A stretch of DNA of 64,000 bases from Gemmatimonadaceae bacterium (GTDB taxonomy: Bacteria; Gemmatimonadota; Gemmatimonadetes; Gemmatimonadales; Gemmatimonadaceae): NCBI GenBank assembly GCA_030647905.1, contig JAUSJA010000030.1, forward strand, positions 62,001-126,000. The letters are read 5' to 3'. The position numbers were made by a program, and so were the translations under genes. The notes under the pieces were generated by a model. The model was not told the DNA's origin, did no database searches, and was given only the letters and a program-made list of their open reading frames with translations. Shown piece by piece: positions 46,492 to 55,452 of this stretch. Numbering within the stretch: the first letter of the stretch is position 1; each line of letters opens with the position of its first letter.

Positions 46492-47225
46492 GAGCGAACG
46501 TCTTTCTGCCGGATGTTGCGGTTCAAATCAATCAGATCAGAACGGCGTTCGAGAAGATTCAGCACGTCGGCGAGAGTGAACGCGGGATTCGCGGGGTAGA
46601 GCTCGTCGTAGATCGCGCGCACGAGCTCGAGGTCTTCGTCCGTGTCCACGGTGAGTCGCAGCGATGCCGCAGCTTCGGGAAAATCGGTCCCGACGTTTCT
46701 GCAACGATAGCGCTCGGGATGCTCCCAGAAGTGAACCGAGACGTGCTCGTGATCCGCCGGATCTGTGGATGTGGCGTTGATCTCCGCGAGGTCGGCGGCG
46801 CGAAACACGCGCACGTCCGTGCCGCGCGGGGTCGTATGCGGCAGGATGTTGCTGACGAAATCCGCGCCGCCCATGAGAAAATTGCCGACGACCTTGTCCA
46901 CCAGGCCGGGATCCACGAGCGGGCAGTCACCAGTCAGCTCGACGATGATATCCGCGGAGCGGGCGTCCGCCGCGCGGACTACGCGATCCAGCACGTCGTC
47001 TTCGCTTCCGCGAAAGACATGCGCGCCAATCCTCTGCGCGTATGCGGCGAGCCGGTCGTCCGCCGGGTCGTCTGTCGTCGCAATCACGATCTCGTCAATC
47101 GTCCTTGCGCGCCGCAGCCGCTCGACCATGCGGCCGAGCATCGGCTCGCCGAGGATCGGCATGAGGACTTTACCGGGGAGCCGGGTGGCGTTGAAGCGCG
47201 CCTCCACGATGCAGACGATCCTCAT
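46488..47225 (-). CDS. SpsF-type cytidylyltransferase (copy 1)
   Basis: A 245-residue nucleotidyltransferase of the CMP-Kdo-synthetase-like SpsF family. VEARFNATRLPGKVL is the nucleotide-binding signature, HVFRGSEDDVLDRVV and ELTGDCPLVDP follow as in the family. ATG at 47225 is the start adjoining the first strand; ATGs at 47240 and 47267 are longer options. Expected to activate a sugar acid with CMP, or another nucleotide. Confidence 0.82.
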   Translation of the reverse strand: MRIVCIVEARFNATRLPGKVLMPILGEPMLGRMVERLRRARTIDEIVIATTDDPADDRLAAYAQRIGAHVFRGSEDDVLDRVVRAADARSADIIVELTGDCPLVDPGLVDKVVGNFLMGGADFVSNILPHTTPRGTDVRVFRAADLAEINATSTDPADHEHVSVHFWEHPERYRCRNVGTDFPEAAASLRLTVDTDEDLELVRAIYDELYPANPAFTLADVLNLLERRSDLIDLNRNIRQKDVRS

Positions 47226-47250
47226 CGGGTCGGCGCCCATTCGATGCGGC

Positions 47251-47991
47251 TCACCCCTCGGTGACATGCTTCGGCCTCAGATGCGAGTTGATATCGGCCA
47301 GTTCCGGCTCGCGCTCGATGAGACTCACAACGTCGAGCCAGCTGAAGTCGTTGCCGCCGCCGAGCCGCGCGTAAACCCGCCGCGCAAACTCGAGATCCAC
47401 CGGCGTATCCACAGTCCACCGCCAGGCGTGGCGATCAATGCCGGTCGTCACCGGGACGAGCCGGAACGCCGCCGGATTGTCGTACATGTACACGGTGACG
47501 TGCGAGCGCTCGAAACTTTCCGTCGCCTCGCGCCATGCGCGATCGAGCGCGCCACGCGAGAACACCTCGACGTCGAGCCCCAGCGGGAAGCTCGGCTCAA
47601 GCTTGTTGCTCGCATAATCCGCCGCGGGCTCGGCAGCTCGATAACTGGCGATGGCCTGGTCGCAGACGTCGGGATCCACGAAAGGCGAATCGGCGCAGAT
47701 GCGGACGATGACGCCGGCACCGAGACTTTCCGCGGCATCGTGAAAGCGGCCGAGCACGTCCTCCTCGCTCCCTCTCGTTACGCGGACGCCGAGCAATTCC
47801 GCCGCCTCCGCGACCGCATCGTCGGCGGGGTTGACGGTGGTTGCCACTACCACCTCGTCCACGAGCCGGGATCGCCGGACTCGTTGCACGACCCTCGCCA
47901 GCATGGATTGGCCCGCAATATCGAGGAGGACCTTGCCGGGGAGGCGCGACGAAGTCATTCGCGCCTGGATGATAGCGATCGTGGGGAGCAC
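47251..47991 (-). CDS. SpsF-type cytidylyltransferase (copy 2)
   Basis: A 246-residue paralogue of the next gene with the cleaner family signature IIQARMTSSRLPGKVL, then RVTRGSEEDVLGRFHDA and CADSPFVDP. The GTG at 47991 lies one base after the NeuB-like stop; an ATG at 48015 would overlap that gene. Two adjacent copies in a NeuB-type cassette suggest activation of two different sugar acids or one heteromeric enzyme. Confidence 0.82.
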   Translation of the reverse strand: MLPTIAIIQARMTSSRLPGKVLLDIAGQSMLARVVQRVRRSRLVDEVVVATTVNPADDAVAEAAELLGVRVTRGSEEDVLGRFHDAAESLGAGVIVRICADSPFVDPDVCDQAIASYRAAEPAADYASNKLEPSFPLGLDVEVFSRGALDRAWREATESFERSHVTVYMYDNPAAFRLVPVTTGIDRHAWRWTVDTPVDLEFARRVYARLGGGNDFSWLDVVSLIEREPELADINSHLRPKHVTEG

Positions 47992-47992
47992 G

Positions 47993-49057
47993 TCAGGCTT
48001 TCGATTCAAGATCAACCTGGGTTGATCTTCCGCTTGCAGTTACCGGCATGAGGTCCTCCCACTGAAGTACATGATCCCGCGACAGATCCCGTGCTGCGCA
48101 CCGCCCGATCACCTCATCCCAGTGCACCGGGCTCACCCCCGTCCCCGGCCGCTTGTACGTGAGCATCTCCTCGCGCAATTCGGTCCCCGCTGAGACGTCC
48201 GCATCGAGCACGATGCTCCGCCGCGCGTTCAGCCGCGAGATCTCTTCCGTCTCGATTGATTCGACCTCCGCCTTCCTCCCGATCATCGAGTCGAGCCGCG
48301 CCACGTACACGCGGAACCGCTTGAGATCGTCCACGTCCATCGCGTGGTAATGGTCGTTTCCCGGCAGCGTCTTGTCGTGCGTGAAGTGCTTCTCGATCAC
48401 CCGTGCACCCAACACGAATGCCGTGCACAGCGCGGTCATCCCGTCGTCGGGAACGGTGTGATCGGAATAGCCGATGAGCAGCTCGGGATACTCGGCGCGC
48501 AGCGCAGTGATCATCCCCAGATGCGCGTTCTCGTCAGCGGTCGGATAATTGAGCACGCAATGCAGCAGCGACAGCTCTTCGCACCCCGCGTCGCGAAGCG
48601 TCTTCACCGCATCCCGCACTTCGTCGGAAGTGGACGCGCCAGTCGAGAGAACGACGGGCTTCCCCGTCTCCGCCACCTGTCGCAGCAGCGGAGTATTCGT
48701 GAGATCGGCAGACGCAATCTTGAAGAACGGCATCAGCGGGTCCAGCAGCTCCACCGCCGACTTGTCGAATGGAGTGGAGACGAAATCGATCCCCACCTCC
48801 TCGCAGTGCTTCGCCAGCTCGCGATACTCGTCCGGCCCGAACGAATCGTACTTCTGGAAGAGCCGGAACTGGCTCGTCGTCGGCTCCCTCGTTAGATCCC
48901 AGTACGCCGGGCTGTGCTTCGACGCCAGCGTCTCCGCCTTGTACGTCTGGAACTTCGCCGCGTCCGCGCCGCCTTCCTTCGCCAGGTCTATCAGCCTCTT
49001 CGCCAGCTCCAGCGACCCTTCGTGATTCACCCCGATCTCGGCAATGACATAAGGCAT
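47993..49057 (-). CDS. NeuB-family ulosonic acid synthase with SAF domain
   Basis: A 354-residue enzyme, the usual size. The TIM-barrel entry VIAEIGVNHEGS, KFQTYKAETLA, FKIASADLTN and the C-terminal SAF (antifreeze-like) domain from RSIVLDADVSAGTEL are all present. NeuB enzymes condense phosphoenolpyruvate with a hexosamine-like aldose. The active-site loop reads KTLPGNDHYHAMD instead of the GPDH pattern of sialic, legionaminic and pseudaminic synthases, hinting at another substrate. Start at ATG 49057; a GTG at 49072 is possible, while the more upstream frame runs through a low-complexity repeat. Confidence 0.87.
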   Translation of the reverse strand: MPYVIAEIGVNHEGSLELAKRLIDLAKEGGADAAKFQTYKAETLASKHSPAYWDLTREPTTSQFRLFQKYDSFGPDEYRELAKHCEEVGIDFVSTPFDKSAVELLDPLMPFFKIASADLTNTPLLRQVAETGKPVVLSTGASTSDEVRDAVKTLRDAGCEELSLLHCVLNYPTADENAHLGMITALRAEYPELLIGYSDHTVPDDGMTALCTAFVLGARVIEKHFTHDKTLPGNDHYHAMDVDDLKRFRVYVARLDSMIGRKAEVESIETEEISRLNARRSIVLDADVSAGTELREEMLTYKRPGTGVSPVHWDEVIGRCAARDLSRDHVLQWEDLMPVTASGRSTQVDLESKA

Positions 49058-49095
49058 CGAATCATCGGTCACAACCCGCGCCCCAAGGTGGATCT

Positions 49096-49127
49096 CTCTG
49101 CGCCTCTGCGTCTCTGCCCTCTCTGCG
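49096..49127. repeat. CTCTGCG low-complexity tandem repeat
   Basis: Four copies of CTCTGC(G/C) at 49096, 49104, 49112 and 49121, spaced eight to nine bases, in the gap between the NeuB-like gene and the upstream GT2 gene. It makes the apparent N-terminal extension of the NeuB frame an artefact. Confidence 0.75.
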
Positions 49128-49136
49128 TTCTCGTCC

Positions 49137-49814
49137 CTACCCATGGCCGTTGACCTTCTCCAGTCCGTGCTTGGCCTCGAGCTGATTCAGATAGCCGTTC
49201 ATCGCGCCGTGATCGTTGGTCATGTTCTCGTCGTGGCGGCGATAGCGGTACAGCGGCAGCGCGACCCGGTGGATTCTGTACTTCTCGAGGAAGCGGATGC
49301 GCAGGTCCTTGTCCTCGTGCAGCAGGAACTGCTCGTCGTACAGTCCGAGCTCCACCAGCTGGTCAATGCGGAACATAATGCCGCAGCCGATCGGCTTCTC
49401 CTCGCAGTTCATGCGCTCGATCACTTCGTCGTTGTCCTCCACGAGGTGATAGTCGCACGCCACCGCGTCCATCCACGGATTGAGCGTGAGATGCATCGAG
49501 AGAATGTTCAGGTACTCCGTGTGCACGTAGTCGTCGCCGTCAATCCGCACGACGAACCGGCCGCGCGCCGACCGGATGCCGATGTTGAGCGAGCCCGGAA
49601 GCCCCTTCCGTTCGTCGTTGTGAATCAGCCGGATCTTGTGCTCGAATTGCTCAAGTGCGAATCGCGTGCGGTCCGTGCTCGCGTCGTTCACCACGATCAC
49701 TTCGTAGTCGCCGCTCGGGTACGTCTGGTTGAGGATCGACCGTATGCACCGGCCGATGTAATTCTCCTGGTTGCGTACTGCCACGACCAGCGAGACGGTT
49801 GGCATGTGTGTCAT
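49137..49814 (-). CDS. Family 2 glycosyltransferase
   Basis: A 225-residue compact GT-A enzyme: [28 protein letters not shown], metal motif [10 protein letters not shown], and [16 protein letters not shown]. It lacks membrane segments. Its position directly before the NeuB-like cassette suggests it could use the sugar made there, or that it adds the neighbouring residue; the sequence does not decide. Confidence 0.85.
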   Translation of the reverse strand: MTHMPTVSLVVAVRNQENYIGRCIRSILNQTYPSGDYEVIVVNDASTDRTRFALEQFEHKIRLIHNDERKGLPGSLNIGIRSARGRFVVRIDGDDYVHTEYLNILSMHLTLNPWMDAVACDYHLVEDNDEVIERMNCEEKPIGCGIMFRIDQLVELGLYDEQFLLHEDKDLRIRFLEKYRIHRVALPLYRYRRHDENMTNDHGAMNGYLNQLEAKHGLEKVNGHG

Positions 49815-49824
49815 TCGATGTCGC

Positions 49825-51165
49825 TCAGCGAACGATTTGTGGGCGCTTCATTGGAGTACGGGGCTTCTCGCCGGACGCGCCGGGGAGCGGCTCCTCGACC
49901 GTCATGCGCGACGGAAGCGAGAAGACGCCGAGCGGCCTCGACGGGTCGAAGTTGTCGTGCAGCACGCGCGACCCCGCGACAATGACAAGGGGCGGCGTGA
50001 GATCGTCGAGCACGTCGTAATTCTTCGGAGACTGGAGAGATTCGCTCACGTGCAGGTACAGCGGATACTCGCCCGGCCGGATGTACACGCTCGGCAGGTC
50101 AACCACGACGGTCGAAGTCGTTCCCGGCGAGACGAGCGCCCCGGTGACGACGTGCCGCGCGGAGGTCACGAGCTCGCGCGACATCCCCGAGCGGATCCCG
50201 ACGAATATCGCCAGCCCGCGCATCGGCGCGTGAACCGTGAACGTGAGGCGGAACCGCACAGTGTCGCCCATCGCGAACGTGTAGCGCTCGTTCCCGTCGA
50301 GATCCTCGACCGACACCGCCGTGAATCGCACCGCGCCGGAGCCGCGGCGGTTCTCCGGATTGTTCACCCCGGTCTCCGCATCCACGCGCAGCTCGCGCAG
50401 CCGCTGGTTGTAAACGGCGAGCGTTGAATCCGTGGGCCCGTCGGCGGCGACACGACCGTGCTCAAGCAGAATCCCGCGCGTGCAGAGCTGCCGCACCGCC
50501 TGCGTGTTGTGGCTCACGAAGAACACCGTGCGCCCCTCGCCCGCCACGTCCTCCATCTTGCCGAGGCATTTCTTCTGGAACTCGGCGTCACCTACCGCCA
50601 GCACCTCGTCCACAAGCAGTATCTCCGGCTCGAGATGCGCGGCTACAGCGAATGCGAGCCGCGTGTACATGCCGCTCGAGTAGCGCTTGGTCGGCGTATC
50701 TATGAACTGCTCGACCCCGGCGAAATCCACGATGGCGTCGAACTGCCGCGCGATCTCCGACTTCCGCATGCCGAGGATGGCGCCGCTCAGGAAGATGTTC
50801 TCGCGGCCCGTGAGCTCGGGATGGAACCCCGTCCCGACTTCGAGCAGCGCGCCGACGCGTCCGTAGATCTCGGCGCGCCCCCGCGTCGGCTCGGTGATCC
50901 GCGACAGGATCTTGAGCAAAGTGCTCTTCCCCGCTCCGTTGCGCCCGATTATCCCGACGACCTCGCCCTCCATCACCTCGAACGAGACGTCATCCAGCGC
51001 CCAGAACGTCTCCATCGTGTCGGACCGGCCAAGCGCGCGCTTCCACAGGTTCTTCGGCAGCGCGATGACTTCTTCCTGAAGCGTGCGGTACGGCTGGCGT
51101 CCGAGCGCCCGCGCTATGCGGTACGATTTCGCGAGCCCTTCGACCTTGATCGCCGTCTGGCTCAT
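49825..51165 (-). CDS. wzt: Wzt-like polysaccharide ABC transporter ATP-binding protein with C-terminal glycan-binding domain
   Basis: A 446-residue ATPase. Walker [10 protein letters not shown] (74-82), signature [12 protein letters not shown], Walker [14 protein letters not shown] and the switch His in VSHN. From about residue 250 a beta-rich domain follows, equivalent to the Wzt C-terminal domain that in E. coli O8/O9a recognises the modified chain end before export. The ATG overlaps the permease stop (ATGA). This domain implies that finished polymer with a specific cap is selected for transport. Confidence 0.93.
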   Translation of the reverse strand: MSQTAIKVEGLAKSYRIARALGRQPYRTLQEEVIALPKNLWKRALGRSDTMETFWALDDVSFEVMEGEVVGIIGRNGAGKSTLLKILSRITEPTRGRAEIYGRVGALLEVGTGFHPELTGRENIFLSGAILGMRKSEIARQFDAIVDFAGVEQFIDTPTKRYSSGMYTRLAFAVAAHLEPEILLVDEVLAVGDAEFQKKCLGKMEDVAGEGRTVFFVSHNTQAVRQLCTRGILLEHGRVAADGPTDSTLAVYNQRLRELRVDAETGVNNPENRRGSGAVRFTAVSVEDLDGNERYTFAMGDTVRFRLTFTVHAPMRGLAIFVGIRSGMSRELVTSARHVVTGALVSPGTTSTVVVDLPSVYIRPGEYPLYLHVSESLQSPKNYDVLDDLTPPLVIVAGSRVLHDNFDPSRPLGVFSLPSRMTVEEPLPGASGEKPRTPMKRPQIVR

Positions 51166-52034
51166 ACCGCGTCCGCGAAGCCGCGCTCTACCCGGCGGAA
51201 GAAGAAGGCGCCGCCGACGAACACCGCCAGAGACAGAACGGTGGTGATCCCCACGATCGCCGGCGTTATGGAACTGGTGCCGAGCACCGACCAGCGGGCG
51301 CCTTCAATGAAGGCGACAGCCGGATTCAGACTGTAGTACAGCCGCCACTTCTCGGGCACGATCGTCGTCGCGTAGGCTACCGGACTGGCGAACATCCACA
51401 CCTGGAGCAGGAACGGCAGCGCGTGCACGAAATCGCGGTACTTCACGTTGAGCGCGGACAGCCAGAGACTCACCCCCGTTGCCGTGACCGCGGTGAGCGC
51501 GATGAAGAACGGAAGCGCCAGCAGCCGCCACGTCGGCGATATGCCATAGAAGATCATGAACACCGCCAGCACGCCAAGCGATACCAGCAGGTCGAGCATC
51601 GCCGAGAAGGTGCTGGCGAGGGGAATCGCCAGTCGCGGGAAATAGACCTTGGTGATGAGCCGCTGGTCGGTGATGAGACTGTTGCCGGCGCGCTGCAGCA
51701 CAGCGGCGAAGTAGTTCCACACCACCACGCCGCTGAAGACGAACACGAGGTAGGGGTGCCCGTCGCTCGGCAGCTTCGCGAAGCGGCCGAACATCACCGT
51801 GAAGATGAGCGCGGCCACAAGCGGCTGAAGCACCACCCACGTGATGCCGAGCCCGGTCTGCTTGTACCGCAGCTTGATGTCGCGGCCGGCGAGGATCATC
51901 AGCAGGTCGCGGTACGTCCACAGCTCGCGGAGGTTGAGGGCCGACCAGCCGCTGGTCGGCTCGATGACCACGGTCGGTCGGCGGACAGCGGCGGGCGGGC
52001 GGTTCTGGCCGGGGAACGTCGCAGGCGCCGTCAC
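51162..52034 (-). CDS. wzm: Wzm-like polysaccharide ABC transporter permease
   Basis: A 290-residue inner-membrane permease of the ABC-2 family with six hydrophobic segments; LLMILAGRDIKLRYKQTGLG and WVVLQPLVAALIFTVMFG are the hallmark first cytoplasmic loop and first helix, and NVKYRDFVHALPFLLQVWMF the later signature. It exports lipid-linked polymer across the inner membrane with Wzt. The GTG at 52034 overlaps the Wzz-like stop (GTGA); the alternative start at 52076 lies further inside that gene. Confidence 0.93.
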   Translation of the reverse strand: MTAPATFPGQNRPPAAVRRPTVVIEPTSGWSALNLRELWTYRDLLMILAGRDIKLRYKQTGLGITWVVLQPLVAALIFTVMFGRFAKLPSDGHPYLVFVFSGVVVWNYFAAVLQRAGNSLITDQRLITKVYFPRLAIPLASTFSAMLDLLVSLGVLAVFMIFYGISPTWRLLALPFFIALTAVTATGVSLWLSALNVKYRDFVHALPFLLQVWMFASPVAYATTIVPEKWRLYYSLNPAVAFIEGARWSVLGTSSITPAIVGITTVLSLAVFVGGAFFFRRVERGFADAV

Positions 52035-53155
52035 GCTTTGCGCCGCGAGCCGAAAGCCCGCGCAAGAGGCCGCCACGGATGCGTGAGGTCGCCCATCGCC
52101 TCATGCCTCAGTGCGGCAAACTCCACGAACTCGTCTGATTGCGACGCGCTGCCACGGGCCATCCGGTCGCGCCCGAACGCGAGAAGAGATCCGAGCACCA
52201 GCCCGATCAGAATGCCGATGGCGGTCTTCCGCACGCCGCCGCGCGAGTCGGGACCGATCGGCAGCTCCGGCGCCTCGATGACCGTGATCACCGGCAGGTC
52301 GCGCACCTCTTCGATGCGCGCCGTTTCATACGCGCTCAACAGGCTCGAGTAGATCTGGTTCCGCATGTCCACCTGCCGCTGCAGCCGTCCGTACTCAAGT
52401 ACGAGCTGCGGCGAGTACCTGTACTGGCGGTTCCCCTCGAGGAAGCTCTCCAGCTCCGACTCCGCCTGGCGAAGCTCGGCGCGCTTCTCCCCGAGCTGCC
52501 GCTCGACGAAGGCGCGATCGAGCGATGCCAGGTTCTGCCGCTGCGACAGGTTGTAGATGTTAACCTGGTCCAGAAGGTTCTGCGCGATCTGGAGCGACAG
52601 CTCCGGATTCGCGGTGGCCACGCTGACGGAGATGACACCGGTCTTTGCCGCCAGTGTCGAGCGGATCGCGCCCTTGAGCGCGCTGATCACCTTCGCCTTC
52701 CGTACGGCAGGGCGAGGATCCCTGATGTTGAAGATCTTCTCCAGATCGCCGCTCACCACTCCCGTGTCGGTCCTCATCCGGTACGTCTTCTCCGCCACCG
52801 GCCACAGCAGCGACCTCGTCTCGAGCAGGTCGGTGTAGAGCTGCGGATTGCTGGACGGATCGCCGCTGCCAAGGTTGATGCCGAACTGCGCCGCGATACC
52901 GCCGAGCTGGCCCTGGCCTCGCGCGCCCCTGGGCATGAACTTCGCCTCAGTCGTGTAGTACCTGGACGACGTGACGCTCCGCGCGCCGGCGTACGCGCCG
53001 ATGGCGAGCGCGAGCGTGACGATCATCACGCGATGGCGCAGCAGCACGTTCATCAGGCTCACCGCGGATATGTCCTTCTCGTTTTCTTCCGGAGCGCCGG
53101 CGATCTGCGGCGCCGCAGGAACGCTCAGCGGTTGCGTCGCGCGGGGGCTGGTCAA
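52031..53155 (-). CDS. Wzz/GNVR-type chain-length protein (copy 2)
   Basis: A 374-residue polysaccharide co-polymerase with transmembrane segments near residues 40-60 and 315-335 and a long coiled-coil-like region (RAFVERQLGEKRAELRQAES). The segment VITVIEAPELPIGPDSRGG precedes the last helix, as in Wzz proteins. No kinase domain. The only start near the fold is a TTG at 53155 overlapping the fcl stop as TTGA. It lies directly before an ABC exporter, an unusual place for a protein that normally tunes Wzy-made chains, although related co-polymerases such as KpsE also serve ABC-type capsule export. Confidence 0.83.
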   Translation of the reverse strand: MTSPRATQPLSVPAAPQIAGAPEENEKDISAVSLMNVLLRHRVMIVTLALAIGAYAGARSVTSSRYYTTEAKFMPRGARGQGQLGGIAAQFGINLGSGDPSSNPQLYTDLLETRSLLWPVAEKTYRMRTDTGVVSGDLEKIFNIRDPRPAVRKAKVISALKGAIRSTLAAKTGVISVSVATANPELSLQIAQNLLDQVNIYNLSQRQNLASLDRAFVERQLGEKRAELRQAESELESFLEGNRQYRYSPQLVLEYGRLQRQVDMRNQIYSSLLSAYETARIEEVRDLPVITVIEAPELPIGPDSRGGVRKTAIGILIGLVLGSLLAFGRDRMARGSASQSDEFVEFAALRHEAMGDLTHPWRPLARAFGSRRKA

Positions 53156-54120
53156 CTGGCGAGCCTCGCCAGCTCGGCTTCGCGCGCGCCGAGGAACCAT
53201 TCGTATGTCGAGCGGATGCCTTCCTCCAGCGGAATGCGTGGTTCCCAGCCGCGACTGCGGATCAGCGCGGAATCCATCAGCTTCCGGGGAGTGCCGTCGG
53301 GCCTGGACGTATCCCATTCCACCGGTCCGTCATAGCCGACAACGCGGGCAACAATCTGCGCCAGCTCCTTGATCGGCAGGTCGGAGCCGGATCCGACGTT
53401 GTAGAGTCCCGTGACTCCCGACTCCATCATCATGAGTGCAGCGCCTGCTGCGTCGTCCACATGCAGGAACTCGCGGCGCGCCGTCCCGTGTCCCCACAGC
53501 GTGACGACGGCATCCAGGCCCTCGGCGCGCGCTTCCTTCGCTTCGTGAAACTTTCGGATCAGGGCCGGAAGCACGTGCGAGCTCTCGAGGTCGAAGTTGT
53601 CGTTCGGTCCGTACAGATTCGTCGGCATCAGCGAGATCCAGCGCCGGCCGAACTGCGAGTTCGCGGCCTCAACCAGCTTCACCCCGGCAATCTTGGCGAT
53701 GGCGTAGGGCTCGTTGGTGGACTCGAGCGGGCTCGTGAGCAGGTACTCCTCCCTGATCGGCTGCGGTGACATCCTCGGATAGATGCACGAGCTGCCGAAG
53801 AAGACTACACGATCCACTCCCGCGTCGAGCGACGCGCCGAGCACGTTGGTCTCGATAACCAGGTTCTCGAAGAGAAAATCCCAGCGATATGTATTGTTCG
53901 CCTTGATCCCGCCCACCTTCGCCGCGGCGAAGAAGACGACGTCGGGCTTCTCATCCCTGAAGAACTGGCGCACCGCGCGCTGGTCGAGCAGATCGAGCTC
54001 CGCACGCGTCCTCACGATCGGAGCCGGATAGCCCCCCGCCTCGAGGGCGCGGACCACCGCCGATCCTACCAGCCCGCGATGGCCGGCGACGAAACAGCGG
54101 CTCGCCGCCCGGTCCGTCAC
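53152..54120 (-). CDS. fcl: GDP-L-fucose synthase
   Basis: A 322-residue extended SDR that epimerises and reduces GDP-4-keto-6-deoxy-D-mannose to GDP-L-fucose. [17 protein letters not shown] is the NADP loop, FFGSSCIYP has the catalytic serine/cysteine, EPYAIAK the Tyr/Lys, and [11 protein letters not shown] is also diagnostic. The GTG at 54120 overlaps the gmd stop (GTGA), as expected for a gmd-fcl pair. Confidence 0.95.
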   Translation of the reverse strand: MTDRAASRCFVAGHRGLVGSAVVRALEAGGYPAPIVRTRAELDLLDQRAVRQFFRDEKPDVVFFAAAKVGGIKANNTYRWDFLFENLVIETNVLGASLDAGVDRVVFFGSSCIYPRMSPQPIREEYLLTSPLESTNEPYAIAKIAGVKLVEAANSQFGRRWISLMPTNLYGPNDNFDLESSHVLPALIRKFHEAKEARAEGLDAVVTLWGHGTARREFLHVDDAAGAALMMMESGVTGLYNVGSGSDLPIKELAQIVARVVGYDGPVEWDTSRPDGTPRKLMDSALIRSRGWEPRIPLEEGIRSTYEWFLGAREAELARLAS

Positions 54121-55208
54121 TTTACCAGCGCGTGCAGCGCCGCGTACGACGACTCGATCGTGAACGGCATGCCCGACTGCACCGACGCGAGATCGGCATC
54201 CACCATCATTTCCACGAGCTCCGTGAAGCTCACGCGCGGCGACCACCCCAGCTCGCGCTTCGCCTTGCTGGCATCACCGATCAGGAGGTCCACTTCCGTC
54301 GGACGGAAGTACCGCTTGTCAATCGCGATGACCTCGTTCCCCGTCGCGGTATCAATCCCCACTTCGTCCTCACCCGTGCCGCGGAACTCGATGTTCATTC
54401 CCACGCGGGCGAAAGCGGCCGAGCAGAACTCGCGCACCGTGTGCTTCGCTCCTGTCGCAAGCACGTAATCGCCCGGAGTCGCGTGCTGCACCATCTTCCA
54501 CATCCCTTCCACGTAGTCCCCGGCGAATCCCCAGTCGCGCTCGGCGTCGAGGTTCCCGAGGAAGAGCTTGTCCTGCTGCCCCTCACGGATGCGGGCGACG
54601 GCCATCGTGATCTTGCGCGTCACGAATGTCTCGCCGCGAATGGGCGACTCGTGATTGAACAGGATGCCCGACGACGCGTGCGCTCCGTATGCCTCGCGAT
54701 AGTTCACCGTGATCCAGTGCGCGTAGAGCTTCGCCACAGCGTACGGGGAGCGGGGATAGAAGGGCGTCGTCTCCGACTGCGGCACCGCCTGCACCTTGCC
54801 GTACATCTCGGACGTCGAGGCCTGATAGAATCGCACGCGATCGAGCATGCCGAGGATTCTCAGCGCCTCGAGCAGTCGCAAGGCGCCGAGCGCGTCGGCG
54901 TTGCCCGTGTATTCGGGCGTCTCGAAGGAGACCTGGACGTGGCTCTGTGCGGCGAGGTTGTAGATCTCGTCGGGCTGGGACTCCTGGATGATGCGGATGA
55001 GATTCGTGGCGTCGGTGAGGTCGCCGTAGTGCATCACGAACCGGGAGTGAACATCCTGCGGCTCGGCGTAGATCTGGTCCACCCGCTGAGTGTTGAACGA
55101 CGAGGCACGGCGCTTGAGGCCGTGGACCATGTAACCCTTCGCGAGCAGGAGACGCGCGAGGTAGGCTCCGTCCTGGCCGGTAACCCCCGTGATCAGCACT
55201 GTTTTCAT
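54117..55208 (-). CDS. gmd: GDP-mannose 4,6-dehydratase
   Basis: A 363-residue extended [36 protein letters not shown], the catalytic STSEMYG and SPYAVAK, and [16 protein letters not shown] are diagnostic for Gmd. It supplies GDP-4-keto-6-deoxymannose to fcl and possibly to the perosamine-synthase-like enzyme. It is the first gene of the 39-gene minus-strand convoy, behind a 335-base divergent region. Confidence 0.95.
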   Translation of the reverse strand: MKTVLITGVTGQDGAYLARLLLAKGYMVHGLKRRASSFNTQRVDQIYAEPQDVHSRFVMHYGDLTDATNLIRIIQESQPDEIYNLAAQSHVQVSFETPEYTGNADALGALRLLEALRILGMLDRVRFYQASTSEMYGKVQAVPQSETTPFYPRSPYAVAKLYAHWITVNYREAYGAHASSGILFNHESPIRGETFVTRKITMAVARIREGQQDKLFLGNLDAERDWGFAGDYVEGMWKMVQHATPGDYVLATGAKHTVREFCSAAFARVGMNIEFRGTGEDEVGIDTATGNEVIAIDKRYFRPTEVDLLIGDASKAKRELGWSPRVSFTELVEMMVDADLASVQSGMPFTIESSYAALHALVK

Positions 55209-55307
55209 TGAGAACCCGTAAAGATGCGGCGAAGCCCGGGAAGCCCTCCGTCATGGCAGGAGCGTCCCCCCGGGATCGTTAATGACGATGGAAGGTTGAG
55301 CCGGAGA

Positions 55308-55336
55308 AATGTCACATAGGCTATGGCGTCAGTCAA
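55308..55336 (-). promoter_or_regulatory. Weak candidate promoter for the gmd convoy
   Basis: On the minus strand TTGACT is followed after 17 bases by GACATT, about 100 bases upstream of the gmd ATG. The -10 element matches the consensus poorly. It lies immediately next to the 13-base tandem repeats. Confidence 0.25.
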
Positions 55337-55338
55337 TC

Positions 55339-55377
55339 TTTTCCCGTAGTCTTGTCCCGTAGTCTTGTCCCGTAGTC
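55339..55377. repeat. Triple 13-base tandem repeat
   Basis: Three head-to-tail copies of TTGTCCCGTAGTC, the first with one mismatch (TTTTCCCGTAGTC). The array begins two bases beyond the candidate -35 element of the gmd promoter. Confidence 0.9.
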
Positions 55378-55419
55378 TTCATAATGGTCGTAAGTTCGCA
55401 TCAATGTGTGACATCCGGA

Positions 55420-55447
55420 TTGTGCAGGAGTCGTTATTGCGTAGATT
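55420..55447 (+). promoter_or_regulatory. Weak candidate promoter for the capD-like operon
   Basis: TTGTGC and TAGATT are separated by 16 bases, about 96 bases before the TTG start at 55544. Both hexamers deviate from consensus. Confidence 0.22.
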
Positions 55448-55452
55448 GGGAC

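Noticed and set aside
49058-49144. N-terminal extension of the NeuB-like protein starting at ATG 49144
   Set aside because: The extra residues come from the CTCTGCG repeat tract and do not resemble NeuB N-termini.
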